This document shows, in pieces, positions 8,308-17,638 of a stretch of 54,079 nt of DNA. The stretch lies in the NCBI GenBank assembly GCA_903850425.1, contig CAINLR010000196.1, positions 1 to 54,079 of the forward strand. The letters run 5' to 3'. The notes below the pieces were generated by a model. That model saw only the letters and a list, made by a program, of their open reading frames with translations. It searched no databases and was not told the origin of the DNA. The position numbers and the translations under genes were made by a program. This stretch comes from an uncultured Verrucomicrobia subdivision 3 bacterium (GTDB taxonomy: Bacteria > Verrucomicrobiota > Verrucomicrobiia > Limisphaerales > UBA11358). How positions within the stretch are numbered: position 1 is the stretch's first letter; each line of letters opens with the position of its first letter.

Positions 8308-10337
8308 CAAAATCTCCAGGTGACTTTGGCATAGACGCCGCGCGGGATTTCAGCCGTCTGGTTCACCAGCGAGGCGTGATATTCCGCATGTTGATCGTGC
8401 AAAAGGTTCTGGCCCACGAGCGCCACCTCGAGGTTCCGGGTCGGCCGCCAAGCCAGTTGCAGATCCAAGTCAACGTAAGCCGGCACATGATAATAGGGGA
8501 TGTTGTCGAGATAGCGCAGCGCGCCCGTCAATTCCACTTCGCGACCGAGTTTGACGCCGGAAGTCAGCGCCACGGTCTGGCGCGGCGAGGTCAGCGAATC
8601 ACCGGCAAATTCGATTGGGTCGGGCAAATACGAATGCAACTGAGTATGCCGGACGCTGTAACTGACGGTGGCAAACCAAGCATCGCAAGGTCGCCAGGTC
8701 AACGCCATTTCCCCGCCATAGGAATCCCCCTCCGTGCCGTTGGCCGTCACCACCGGAATTACGACTGATGGAGCCGGCGTCCCCTGGCCATAGGGCGTGC
8801 CATAGGTGGCCATGATCAAATTCTTGTATTGGTAATAATAGCTGGCCACGTCCACCGTAAGGGACTTGGCGGCCTGCCAGCGCCAGCCCAGTTCCCACGA
8901 CTGCAACTCCTCCGGGTTCACGTCTTGATTGCCACGCCACCGCAAGACGGCAGGCAAGTTTGGATCGAAGGTGCCGGGCGGAAAAACGCGCAGGTCTATC
9001 TGCGCCTGCTGCTCCACTTCCGAGGGACTGCGCAGCGCCTGCGACCAGGCCGCCCAGAGGGTGTGCCCTTCGGCCGGGTGCCAGGTGAGGCGAGCATTTG
9101 GCTGCGGCAGGAATCCGCCAACCGAATGACCTTCCAGCTTGATCCCGCCGGTCAAGAAGAGCCGGTCCCGAACGAGCTCAATTTCATCCTGCACAAAACC
9201 CGAACCCAGCCACACGACTTCCTGCGCCGGATCGAACGCCGCCCAGCGTGGCCGCGTGTGGAAGTCCACCATCCGACCATCCAAGCCCCAATCCACCACT
9301 TGCCGCCGCCACCCGGTCCAGGTGTGATGCATCTGCACATCCGCCGTATGCACATCGAAATCCACGATGGATTCCTCGCGCTGTGAAAAATCGTAGTAGG
9401 CTTGGAGCTGCAGGGTGGAATCCGGGGTCAGCTCCGTCTGCCAGCGGCCCAGCATTTGCCCGCCCAAGACCTGCGCCGCACTATTATTGGTCACAATGTA
9501 ATTAGGCGACAAGAGATCCGGCAGTTGCGTGGTGTCATTATTTTCGCCCCAATGAATATCTCCTTTCAGCGTCCACTGCGTATTGGCCCGCGGATAACCG
9601 TCCGCCCGAAAGCCACCCTGGCCCGTGCGCGTGGCATCATTGGCCTCGCCGCCGCCCGGTTTCGGCAGGGACAGATCATAATCATACGTTCCATAAACCC
9701 GGACGTAGGTGTTGGTGCCGGCCTGCCAGCCGTAGCGGGCGCCGGCCAGAGCGGCTTTCGTCGTGCCGCCACCGCCGTAAATCAGGCCGCCCTGCGTGTC
9801 GCGCGCCGACTTGGTGATAATATTGATCACGCCATTCATCGCGTTGGCGCCCCAGATCGAACCGCCCGGGCCGAGCACCACTTCGATTTGGTCCAGATCC
9901 GGCAGGAAATAATTCTGCTGATCCCAAAAGACGCCGCTGTAAATCGGCGAATAAACGGAAACGCCGTCCATCATCACCAGCAGCTTGTTCGCATATTGCG
10001 ACTGGAATCCGCGGGCCCCGATGGCCCAGGTGCTGCCATTGATCTGCGCTACGTTGAGGCCCGGCACCGTGCGCAACGCCTCGGGAATGGAGGTCGCGCC
10101 AGAGCGCGCGATGTCCTCGCTGGTAACGACCCGCACGGCGGCGGCGGCGTTTTTCAGCGGCTCGGCCCGCTGGCTCACGCTGACGATTTTGATTTGCGAC
10201 AGTTCCTCGAGAGAAAGATTGGCCAGAATGGGGGAGGCGTGCAGCGCATCATCCACCGCCGCCGCCGACGAAACGGTCTGAAACAGCATCGCCGGGACCA
10301 GCGCTGCCGCCAGTATTTTGGAACCATGTGAATTCAT
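8307..10337 (-). CDS. TonB-dependent outer-membrane receptor (copy 1)
   Basis: A 676-residue receptor with a signal peptide (about 1-27). The plug domain begins after a conserved LSLEELSQIKIVSVSQR segment and contains the typical AAAAVRVVTSEDI, SIPEALRTVPGLNVAQING and IEVVLGPGGSIWGANAMNGV motifs. The barrel ends ...YAKVTWRF with a terminal Phe. Receptors with this LSLEEL...SVS start commonly lie beside YfiR-type proteins and membrane sensors. Closely related to the receptor just upstream (10519-12546), most strongly in the plug, indicating tandem duplication. Its stop overlaps the YfiR start by one base. Substrate unknown; no siderophore, vitamin or glycan genes are adjacent. Confidence 0.9.
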   Translation of the reverse strand: MNSHGSKILAAALVPAMLFQTVSSAAAVDDALHASPILANLSLEELSQIKIVSVSQRAEPLKNAAAAVRVVTSEDIARSGATSIPEALRTVPGLNVAQINGSTWAIGARGFQSQYANKLLVMMDGVSVYSPIYSGVFWDQQNYFLPDLDQIEVVLGPGGSIWGANAMNGVINIITKSARDTQGGLIYGGGGTTKAALAGARYGWQAGTNTYVRVYGTYDYDLSLPKPGGGEANDATRTGQGGFRADGYPRANTQWTLKGDIHWGENNDTTQLPDLLSPNYIVTNNSAAQVLGGQMLGRWQTELTPDSTLQLQAYYDFSQREESIVDFDVHTADVQMHHTWTGWRRQVVDWGLDGRMVDFHTRPRWAAFDPAQEVVWLGSGFVQDEIELVRDRLFLTGGIKLEGHSVGGFLPQPNARLTWHPAEGHTLWAAWSQALRSPSEVEQQAQIDLRVFPPGTFDPNLPAVLRWRGNQDVNPEELQSWELGWRWQAAKSLTVDVASYYYQYKNLIMATYGTPYGQGTPAPSVVIPVVTANGTEGDSYGGEMALTWRPCDAWFATVSYSVRHTQLHSYLPDPIEFAGDSLTSPRQTVALTSGVKLGREVELTGALRYLDNIPYYHVPAYVDLDLQLAWRPTRNLEVALVGQNLLHDQHAEYHASLVNQTAEIPRGVYAKVTWRF

Positions 10338-10518
10338 GATCGCATTCTGTTTGTTGGCTCAAAACCATGCGTCCCCGCCGCTCGAAGGGCGGCAGCGGCT
10401 CGCATAATTGCGCCGAATTCTCGTTTGGTAATGTGGCATCAGCAATCTTTTTCCTGTTAAAAATGACTCGCGCGTGGGTTTGCCAATAAGTGGTTCATGG
10501 ATGGCAGGAGGTTTTGGG

Positions 10519-12546
10519 TCAGAATTTATAAGTCACCTTGGCATAAACGCCCCGGGGGATTTCGGCGGTCTGCCCCGCGAGGCTCGATGTATATTCGAGG
10601 TGCTGGTCGTGGAGCAGGTTCTGCCCGACCAGCGAAAATTGCCACCGCTCGTTTGGCCGCCAAGCGAGTTGCGCATCCAACTCAACATAGGCGGGCGTAT
10701 GGCTGTAGGGAATGTTGTCGAGGTAGCGCAGCGCACCAGACAACTCCACTGCGCGGCCGAGTTTGAGGCTGGAGTTGAGCGCCACGGTTTGGCGCGGAGC
10801 ATCCAACGCGTGGCCGGCATAGCCTTGGTCCGGCTGCACATAGGAATGCAGCATGGTGTGCCTCACGCTGTAGCTGGCGCTGACCAGCCAACGGTCCACA
10901 GGCCGCCAAGTCAGCGCCATCTCGCCGCCGTAAGCATCGCCCTCCGCACCGTTGACATACGTTAGTGGAACCACCACGGCCTTCAAAGCCGGATCGTATC
11001 CCGGCTTGCCGGCGCTGGTGGTGCTGATGAGGTCGTCGTAATGATAGTAATAGCCGGCCACGTCGAGGGTCAGGGATTGACGCGCCTGCCAGCGCCAGCC
11101 GATCTCCCACGCCTGCAATTTTTCCGCCTCCAAGCTGGCATTACCCGCGAGCCGCACCACCGTGGGAAACGGGTTTGGCGGCATGGGCCGGAGCACACTC
11201 ACATCAATCTGGGAATTTAGTTCGGTGGCCTGCGGGCTGCGCAAGGCTCGCGACCAGGCCACCCAAAAGGTATGCCGTTCGGCGGGCTGCCACGTCAGCC
11301 GGGCATTCGGCTGCGGCATGAACCCGACGTCCGAATGTTCCTCCAGCTTGATGCCGCCGGTCAATTTCAGTGCATCGGGCACCAGGCTGATTTCATCCTG
11401 CACAAAACCGGAACCGAGCCATTCGGTCGCCTGCATCGGATCATACGTTGCCCAGCCCGGCTCCGAATCCCGATACACCATCCGTCCGTCCACACCCCAG
11501 TCTATCACCTGTCGCCGCCAGCCAGACCAAGTGTGATGCAACTGCATATCCGCCGTCTGCACCGCCGCGCTGCCGGCCACCTCGTTCCGCTTCGAAAAGT
11601 CATAATAGCCTTGTATCTGAAGGGTGGAATCGGGATTCATCTCCGTCTGCCAATGTCCGAGCAGTTGCCCGCCAAGGCTGCGCGTCATGGCGGTGTTCGT
11701 GAAGACATAACTGGGTGGTCGCGTCAGGTCTGGTTGCAGTAATAAATCATCGTTCGCCGCCCAACGCACATCGCCCTTCACGGTCCACTCCGAATTACCG
11801 CGCGGATAGCCGTCCAACCGGAAGCCGCCCTGACCACTGCTCGTAGCGTCCGGCGCATCCCCACCGCCGATCCTGACGGTCGGATTGTCATAATTGTAAA
11901 TTCCATAGACGCGGGCATAGACATTGGTGTCCGCGAGCCAGCCGTAACGCGCCCCGGCCATGACCGCCTTCTCATTGCCACCTCCGGCGTAAACCATCCC
12001 GCCCTGGGTGTCGCGGGCCGATTTGGTGACAACATTAACCACGCCATTGACCGCGTTTGCGCCCCAAATGGAGCCACCCGGACCCAGCACCACTTCGATC
12101 TGTTCCAAATCCGGCAGGAAATAATTCTGCTGATCCCAAAACACGCCGCTGAAAACTGGCGAGTAAACCGAGACGCCATCCACCATCACGAGCAGCTTGT
12201 TGGAAAACTGGCTTTGAAAACCGCGCGCGCCGATGGCCCAGGCGCTGCCGTTGATCTGCGCCACGTTGAGGCCCGGCACATTGCGGAGGGCTTCGGGAAT
12301 GGAGGTCGCGCCGGAGCGGGCAATGTCTTCGCTGGTGACGACATGCACGGCGGCGGCGGCATTCGCCAGTGGCTGGACGCGCTGACTGACGCTGACGATT
12401 TTGATTTGCGACAGCTCCTCGAGCGACAGATTGGCCAGAATGGGGGAATCCCTCGGGGCATCATCCGCCGTCAGCGCCGCATCCGCCGGCAGGCAAAACA
12501 AGGCCGGCAGGCTGGCCGCCAGGCGGATGGACACAGGCAAATTCAT
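10519..12546 (-). CDS. TonB-dependent outer-membrane receptor (copy 2)
   Basis: A 675-residue paralogue of the neighbouring receptor: signal peptide about 1-23, the same LSLEELSQIKIVSVSQR start, the same plug motifs (IEVVLGPGGSIWGANAVNGV) and a terminal Phe (YAKVTYKF). Differences concentrate in extracellular loops of the barrel, so the two probably bind related but different ligands. It is first in the minus-strand series receptor-receptor-YfiR-kinase; a 181-base gap with no clear terminator separates it from copy 1. A strong sigma-28-like promoter lies about 200 bases upstream, which would place uptake or detection of the ligand under the motility programme. Confidence 0.9.
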   Translation of the reverse strand: MNLPVSIRLAASLPALFCLPADAALTADDAPRDSPILANLSLEELSQIKIVSVSQRVQPLANAAAAVHVVTSEDIARSGATSIPEALRNVPGLNVAQINGSAWAIGARGFQSQFSNKLLVMVDGVSVYSPVFSGVFWDQQNYFLPDLEQIEVVLGPGGSIWGANAVNGVVNVVTKSARDTQGGMVYAGGGNEKAVMAGARYGWLADTNVYARVYGIYNYDNPTVRIGGGDAPDATSSGQGGFRLDGYPRGNSEWTVKGDVRWAANDDLLLQPDLTRPPSYVFTNTAMTRSLGGQLLGHWQTEMNPDSTLQIQGYYDFSKRNEVAGSAAVQTADMQLHHTWSGWRRQVIDWGVDGRMVYRDSEPGWATYDPMQATEWLGSGFVQDEISLVPDALKLTGGIKLEEHSDVGFMPQPNARLTWQPAERHTFWVAWSRALRSPQATELNSQIDVSVLRPMPPNPFPTVVRLAGNASLEAEKLQAWEIGWRWQARQSLTLDVAGYYYHYDDLISTTSAGKPGYDPALKAVVVPLTYVNGAEGDAYGGEMALTWRPVDRWLVSASYSVRHTMLHSYVQPDQGYAGHALDAPRQTVALNSSLKLGRAVELSGALRYLDNIPYSHTPAYVELDAQLAWRPNERWQFSLVGQNLLHDQHLEYTSSLAGQTAEIPRGVYAKVTYKF

Positions 12547-12742
12547 GTTGGTTTCTGGTGGGGCGGCAACGCCCGCCCGCTGCCGGGCGAATTAGCTTCT
12601 GAATCTGGTTGATGAGATTTTGTCACGCTGGTCTTGGTTTGTCGAGCGCGGGACGGCGGCTGGCGGCGGCACTGCCATCGCCGCTTCAACGGGCCAACCA
12701 CACCGCAAGCCGGCCCACGATTTACCATCATTCCGTCTTCTG

Positions 12743-12769
12743 CTATCGGCGGGCGAGCCACACACTTTA
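12743..12769 (-). promoter_or_regulatory. Sigma-28-like promoter for the TonB receptor/YfiR/kinase group
   Basis: TAAAGTGT-N11-GCCGATAG on the minus strand: -35 matches TAAAGTTT at 7 of 8, -10 matches GCCGATAA at 7 of 8, spacer 11. This is one of the two strongest sites in the window. Start of transcription would fall near 12737 and the receptor ATG is at 12546. Confidence 0.7.
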
Positions 12770-12793
12770 GTGATTTCAAAGTGAAGTTCTCCT

Positions 12794-12820
12794 TAAGTGA
12801 AGTGGTCATTCAGCCGATGC
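12794..12820 (+). promoter_or_regulatory. Weaker sigma-28-like site ahead of the hybrid kinase/OprB pair
   Basis: TAAGTGAA-N11-GCCGATGC, spacer 11, -10 match 6 of 8. The ATG of the kinase is at 12893, about 65 bases past the expected start of transcription. It is less certain than the others because the A after GCCGAT is replaced by G. Confidence 0.4.
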
Positions 12821-12892
12821 CGAAGCAGCCGTCTCGCCCCGTGCCCGAATCCTCCGGAGTGGGGAAACCAAGCTGAGACGGTAACGGTCTGA

Positions 12893-15373
12893 ATGGATTT
12901 TTTGCTCGAAAAGCTTTGGAATTATGTGGCGCGAGACAAGTCGTTGACCTTTCAGGTGCGACTGTTCCGCTTGATGTGTCTTACGACGACCATGTTGTGC
13001 CTGCTGGTGATCTGCCCGATCAACCTGTTTCTGCCCAACATCCCGTTCGTGGTCAATGTGGCCAACATATTCCTGGGTCTGTTCGCCCTCTTTTGTTACG
13101 TCCAATCCCAGCGCGGCCGAAACCTCATGAAGTTGTTTCTGGCGTTATTGATCCTGTCGTTGAACCCGGTCTGGTTTCTCAACGGCGGGATGAACGGCAG
13201 CATCACCTATTATTTTTTTCCGGTGCTGATGCTGCCCATGGTGTTTTTTCGGGGCCGGACGCGGTGGATTATTTCCGGCCTGATCATGGCGAATGTCTGC
13301 GCGCTCCTGTTTGCGGATTATAAGTTTCCAGGTTTGGTGATTCCCTTTCATGACCGCCATGACCAGATGCTGGACTTGACTTCGGGAATTATCTGCAGCT
13401 TCATCGCGATCACCGTGGTGTTTTGGGTGATTGTGACGAACTATGACTGGGAACAAAGCCTGATTGCGCGCTACGCCAAAGACCTGGCGGCGAGCGAGGA
13501 AAATTACCGCGGGGTGGTGGAAAACGCCATGAGCATCATTCTGCGCCTGGATGCCGAGGGAAAAATCATTTTTTTCAACCAGTTCGCCGAAAACCTGTTC
13601 GGCTATCAACGCGCGGAGATCATAGGCCGCCATCTGGTGGGCAGCATCGTGCCGGAAGTCTCGTCGAAAGGGGAGAATCTGGCCGCGAAAATTGCCGAAC
13701 TCCTCCGCCAGCCGGAACAATTCAAGGCCTCGGAAAACGAAAACATCTGCCGCGATGGCCGGCGCCTCTGGGTGAACTGGACCAACCAGCCCATCTATGA
13801 TGATCAAGGCCGGCTGCGGGAAATTTTGTGCGTGGGCGCGGATATCAGCGAGCGCGCGGCGCTGCTGGAACAACTCCGGTTGACCCAGATCACCATGGAT
13901 GTGGCGGCCGAGCAAATCCTCTGGACCGATGACCAGGGCCGGATCATTTATGCCAATGCGGCGGCCGTGGCGGAATTGGGTTACACCGCCGGGGAATTAC
14001 GCCAACTCACCTTGCACGATCTGGCGGTGAATTTCCCCGCGTCCGCCTGGCCGGAACGCTGGGCCGCCCTCAAGCGCCAGCGCGCGGCCACGTTTGAACT
14101 GACCCAGCGACGCAAGGATCACGCCACCCGGCCAGTCGAATTGTCCATGACCTATATCCAGGCGGCCGACAAGGAATACACCACGGTCTTCATCCGCGAT
14201 CTCACCGACCGGAAGGAGGCCGAGGAAAAGCGCCGGCAGCACGAACTGGAAATGCAGCATCTGCAGCGGCTGGAAAGTCTCGGCATTCTGGCCGGCGGCA
14301 TCGCCCATGATTTCAACAACCTGCTCACCGCCATCTTGGGCAACATCGGGCTGGTGAAAATGGACCTGGACCCCGCTGCGGAAAATTTCGAACTGCTCGG
14401 CGAAGCCGAAAAAGCCTCCGGCCAGGCGCGCGATCTGACCGCCCAGTTGCTGACCTTCGCCAAGGGCGGCAAACCCGTGAAAAGCGCGGTCAAACTCGAA
14501 CGCGTCCTTCGCGACAGCCTCAGTTTTGCCCTGCGCGGCAAGTCGGTCAAATGCGACATCCATATCGCTGCCGACCTGCGGCCCGTCGAAGCCGACGCTG
14601 CCCAAATCTCCCAGGTTTTCAACAATCTGGTCATCAATGCCTGTCAGGCCATGTCCGCCGGTGGCACCGTTACAATCAAGGCGCAGAACCAGAGTGTCAT
14701 CACGCCCGACCAGGCCGGCGCGCCCGCCGGCGAGTATGTCGAAGTGACGGTGCAGGATGAGGGCAAAGGCATTGCCCCGGAAAACCTGAGCAAGATTTTC
14801 GACCCCTATTTCACCACCAAAAAATCCGGCTCCGGCCTCGGGCTGGCCGTCGTCCATTCCGTCATTAAAAACCATGCCGGACTGGTGTCCGTCGCCTCCA
14901 CGCCCGGAGTCGGCACCACCTTCACCATCCTGCTCCCGGCCGCCCGCCAGGCGGAGATCAAAACCACGTTCATCAAAAAGGCCGACAGCGGGGGCGGCTG
15001 CCGGGTGCTGGTGATGGACGATGATAAAATGGTTCGCAAGATGCTCGCGAAAATGCTCGCGAAAATCGGCTGCGACGTGGAAACCGCAGCGGATGGGGAC
15101 GCCGCGCTGCAACTGTATCAACAGATGGCCGCGCAACAAAAACCGTTTGCGCTGGTCATCATGGACTTGACCGTCCCCGGCGGCATGGGCGGTCAGGAAG
15201 CCATCCGACGACTGCTGGAAATTAACCCCAAAGCCAAAGCCATTGTCTCCAGCGGTTACTCCGACAATCCCATCATGGCCGACTATGCGGCCTTCGGCTT
15301 CAAAGGCGTCGTGACCAAACCTTTCACCGCCGAACAAATCAAAACCGCCATCCAAAACGCCCTCACGGACTGA
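12893..15373 (+). CDS. Hybrid sensor histidine kinase with a multi-TM input domain
   Basis: An 826-residue kinase. The first 195 residues hold about six hydrophobic helices and no large periplasmic domain, so the ligand or stimulus is sensed within the membrane. PAS domains lie at about 200-325 and 335-450. HisKA has the acceptor His in [10 protein letters not shown], HATPase has [11 protein letters not shown] and [12 protein letters not shown] boxes, and a receiver (VLVMDDDKM, acceptor Asp in VIMDLTVP) ends the protein. The N-terminal module matches the IS-broken gene at 107-1036. One base separates its stop from the OprB-type porin ATG, so the two are co-translated and the kinase may report on a substrate the porin admits. 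No DNA-binding domain. Confidence 0.9.
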   Translation: MDFLLEKLWNYVARDKSLTFQVRLFRLMCLTTTMLCLLVICPINLFLPNIPFVVNVANIFLGLFALFCYVQSQRGRNLMKLFLALLILSLNPVWFLNGGMNGSITYYFFPVLMLPMVFFRGRTRWIISGLIMANVCALLFADYKFPGLVIPFHDRHDQMLDLTSGIICSFIAITVVFWVIVTNYDWEQSLIARYAKDLAASEENYRGVVENAMSIILRLDAEGKIIFFNQFAENLFGYQRAEIIGRHLVGSIVPEVSSKGENLAAKIAELLRQPEQFKASENENICRDGRRLWVNWTNQPIYDDQGRLREILCVGADISERAALLEQLRLTQITMDVAAEQILWTDDQGRIIYANAAAVAELGYTAGELRQLTLHDLAVNFPASAWPERWAALKRQRAATFELTQRRKDHATRPVELSMTYIQAADKEYTTVFIRDLTDRKEAEEKRRQHELEMQHLQRLESLGILAGGIAHDFNNLLTAILGNIGLVKMDLDPAAENFELLGEAEKASGQARDLTAQLLTFAKGGKPVKSAVKLERVLRDSLSFALRGKSVKCDIHIAADLRPVEADAAQISQVFNNLVINACQAMSAGGTVTIKAQNQSVITPDQAGAPAGEYVEVTVQDEGKGIAPENLSKIFDPYFTTKKSGSGLGLAVVHSVIKNHAGLVSVASTPGVGTTFTILLPAARQAEIKTTFIKKADSGGGCRVLVMDDDKMVRKMLAKMLAKIGCDVETAADGDAALQLYQQMAAQQKPFALVIMDLTVPGGMGGQEAIRRLLEINPKAKAIVSSGYSDNPIMADYAAFGFKGVVTKPFTAEQIKTAIQNALTD

Positions 15374-15374
15374 T

Positions 15375-16751
15375 ATGAACCTGTTAAAACCACTCTCATT
15401 ATTGACCATTCTGTGGCTGGCACTCGTTGCTCCGGCATCCGCCCCGGCCGAAAGCCAAACCAGCACCAATGCTTTCACCCGCTGGGCCACGCAGGATTAC
15501 CTGCTGGGCGACTGGGGCGGCGCCCGCAGCCGCCTGGCGCGGCACGGCGTGGACTTGGAATTTTTCTACGCCGGCTCCGTGCCGGACAATCTCAGCGGCG
15601 GCCGGCGCACCGGGGCGATTTACCAGGGCCTTGGGCTGGCAACGCTGGACCTCGATTCGCAAAAGCTGCTGGATTACGCCGGGGGGAAATTCCATGTCTC
15701 CGGCCTCTGGCTGCATGGCCGCGAAGGTTTTTCCGCCAATTTTCCCGGGGACTACAACCGCGTCAATCTCCTCGACCTCGACCACACCTTCCGCCTGGGC
15801 GAACTCTGGTATCAGCAGAAATTCTTCGCAGACCAACTGGCCATCAAGCTGGGTGAACTGGCCATTGATTCGGATTTCCTCGTGCCGGAATACTACACCT
15901 GCGCCGGCCAGTTTAGTCTATTGAACCAGACTTTCTTCTATCCCTCGCTGCCCTTCAACGTCTTCGATCCGCCCGGATTTCCGGCCACGGGCCATGGTCT
16001 TTCGACAATGCCGCTGGCGACCCCCGGTGCCGTCATCCGTTGGTCACCCACCGAAAACTTTTACGCGCAGGCCGGGATTTACAGCGGCACGCCCGACCGG
16101 ACTGATTCCGGCACGCGTTTCAGCGTCAGCCAGCAGGACGGCTTGCTGAACTACTTTGAAATCGCCTGGCGGCACAACCCCGGCACCAATAATCCCGGCC
16201 TCGGCGGCACTTACAAACTCGGCGCGTATTATCACACCAGCGATTTCACGGACCTCTACGACGGGGTTTTTTACGCCGCCGGCATCAACCCGGCACCCCG
16301 CCAGCATCAAGGAAACTGCGCGGCGTATCTGCTCGCGGAGCAACAGCTCTATCTTAAAAACGGCAAGGCAGATCCAGCTTTGCAAGGGTTGGTCGGCTTC
16401 TTCCGGTTGCTCGCCGCGCCGTCAGATCGCAATCTCACGCAGCTCGAAGTGGACGGCGGACTCGTTTATCGCGGCCTGATTCCCACGCGGCCGTGGGACT
16501 CGCTCGCGCTGGCCGGTTCGTATCTTGAATTTAGCGACGACCTCCGCCGCGCACAGGAGGACATCAACTCATTCGCGCCCGGCAGCTTCACGCCGCTGGA
16601 TTACGAAGGCGTCATTGAATTGAGCTACAAAATCCAAGCCACCGCGTGGTGGACGATTCAGCCCAGCGTGCAACACGTCTTTCATCCGAGCGGTTCTTCC
16701 GCGACGCCCGACGCCACCGTGTTCATCCTGCAAACCACGCTGCGGTTTTAA
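15375..16751 (+). CDS. OprB-family carbohydrate-selective porin
   Basis: A 458-residue outer-membrane protein with a signal peptide (about 1-25, ending APA/ESQ). The N-terminus of the mature part has the family motif LLGDWGGARSRLARHGVDLE, followed by a LSGGRRTGAIYQGLG segment typical of OprB (PF04966). The barrel ends in Phe (TTLRF). OprB proteins pass glucose and other sugars. The gene starts one base after the kinase stop, forming a two-gene unit, and its 3' end overlaps the convergent cheR by four bases. Confidence 0.88.
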   Translation: MNLLKPLSLLTILWLALVAPASAPAESQTSTNAFTRWATQDYLLGDWGGARSRLARHGVDLEFFYAGSVPDNLSGGRRTGAIYQGLGLATLDLDSQKLLDYAGGKFHVSGLWLHGREGFSANFPGDYNRVNLLDLDHTFRLGELWYQQKFFADQLAIKLGELAIDSDFLVPEYYTCAGQFSLLNQTFFYPSLPFNVFDPPGFPATGHGLSTMPLATPGAVIRWSPTENFYAQAGIYSGTPDRTDSGTRFSVSQQDGLLNYFEIAWRHNPGTNNPGLGGTYKLGAYYHTSDFTDLYDGVFYAAGINPAPRQHQGNCAAYLLAEQQLYLKNGKADPALQGLVGFFRLLAAPSDRNLTQLEVDGGLVYRGLIPTRPWDSLALAGSYLEFSDDLRRAQEDINSFAPGSFTPLDYEGVIELSYKIQATAWWTIQPSVQHVFHPSGSSATPDATVFILQTTLRF

Positions 16752-17638
16752 GCCGCGGGCTTGAGATAGATCGCCGGCCGCACGAGTTTCAAGCTGTGCT
16801 TCACGCCGCTCAAACTTTCCGAATGTCCCACCAGCAGATGGCCGCCCGGCACCAGCTTGGCGGTCAGTCGCTGCACCAGCGTCTCCTGCGTCGGACGGTC
16901 GAAGTAAATCATCACATTGCGACACAGGATCAAATCGAAGGACCACGCGAACGGATACGCGCCTTCCAGCAAATTTAGATGGTGAAAATGGACACGGCGG
17001 CGCAGTTCGTCTTTCACGCGGAAATGACCGGCCCATTTTTTTTCGCCCTTTTGAAAATGCCGCCGCAGGGCTTCGGGACCAACGCTCGTCAGCCGTTCCT
17101 GTTCATAAATCCCCTGCGTGGCCACTTCCAGCACGCGCGTCGAAATGTCCGTGGCCTCGATCTGCCAGCGGCCGGATTCGGCGGGCGCAAAATTCTCGGC
17201 GAAATGAATCGCCAGTGAATACGGCTCTTCGCCGGTGGAGGAGGCCGAACTCCAGATGCGGAACGGTTCCTTGCGCCCTTTCACCGCGTTCCAAGTCGGA
17301 ATGATCACGTCCCGGATGAACTCGAAATGTTTGATCTCCCGGAAAAAATGCGTGTGGTTGGTCGAGATGCGGTCAATCAGGAATTGCAGTTCTTCCGCGC
17401 CCGCCGGCGAGCGCATGAGTTCGCAATACTCCTGGTAGCTGTTCAGGTTGAGATGGCGCAGCCGTTTCGCCAGTCGGGAGGCCACCAGCACCCGTTTGTC
17501 GGGACCGAGATGAATCCGGCTGCGTTCATAAATCAGCTGGCATAAGAACTCATAGTCCGCGTCGCCCAGCGTGGTGGTGAGCCAGCCCGGCTCGGTGAGT
17601 TTGGCGGCGGCCGGCGGCCTGGCGGCAGTCCGGCTCAT
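16748..17638 (-). CDS. cheR: CheR-type chemoreceptor methyltransferase
   Basis: A 296-residue SAM-dependent methyltransferase that adds methyl groups to receptor glutamates. The N-terminal helical domain ends in ISTNHTHFFRE, the family signature. The SAM-binding loop is WSSASSTGEEPYSLA, followed by ATDIS and LCRNVMIYF motifs. A beta-subdomain that would dock receptor tails lies at roughly 200-235. Both chemoreceptors in this window end in a matching tail (DFRDF, DFKDF). Its ATG overlaps the stop of the upstream hybrid kinase (ATGA), so it is expressed with that kinase; no cheA, cheB or cheY of the usual kind is in the window. Confidence 0.92.
   Translation of the reverse strand: MSRTAARPPAAAKLTEPGWLTTTLGDADYEFLCQLIYERSRIHLGPDKRVLVASRLAKRLRHLNLNSYQEYCELMRSPAGAEELQFLIDRISTNHTHFFREIKHFEFIRDVIIPTWNAVKGRKEPFRIWSSASSTGEEPYSLAIHFAENFAPAESGRWQIEATDISTRVLEVATQGIYEQERLTSVGPEALRRHFQKGEKKWAGHFRVKDELRRRVHFHHLNLLEGAYPFAWSFDLILCRNVMIYFDRPTQETLVQRLTAKLVPGGHLLVGHSESLSGVKHSLKLVRPAIYLKPAA

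Larger units (their letters stand above)
12547..12892. other. Divergent control region between a TonB receptor and a hybrid kinase
   Basis: No gene is seen here. It holds two oppositely directed sigma-28-like sites, at 12743-12769 (minus) and 12794-12820 (plus), about 25 bases apart. The receptor side has a long GC-rich leader of roughly 190 bases with several inverted GC runs (for example GGGCG/CGCCC near 12560-12590). I looked for cobalamin or other riboswitch signatures there and saw none. Confidence 0.6.

Noticed and set aside
12547-12740. A riboswitch (cobalamin or GEMM-type) in the long TonB receptor leader
   Set aside because: No conserved cobalamin-box or GEMM words were found. The CGCCGATAG word near 12745 and 4605 that first looked like an RNA motif fits a sigma-28 -10 box better.
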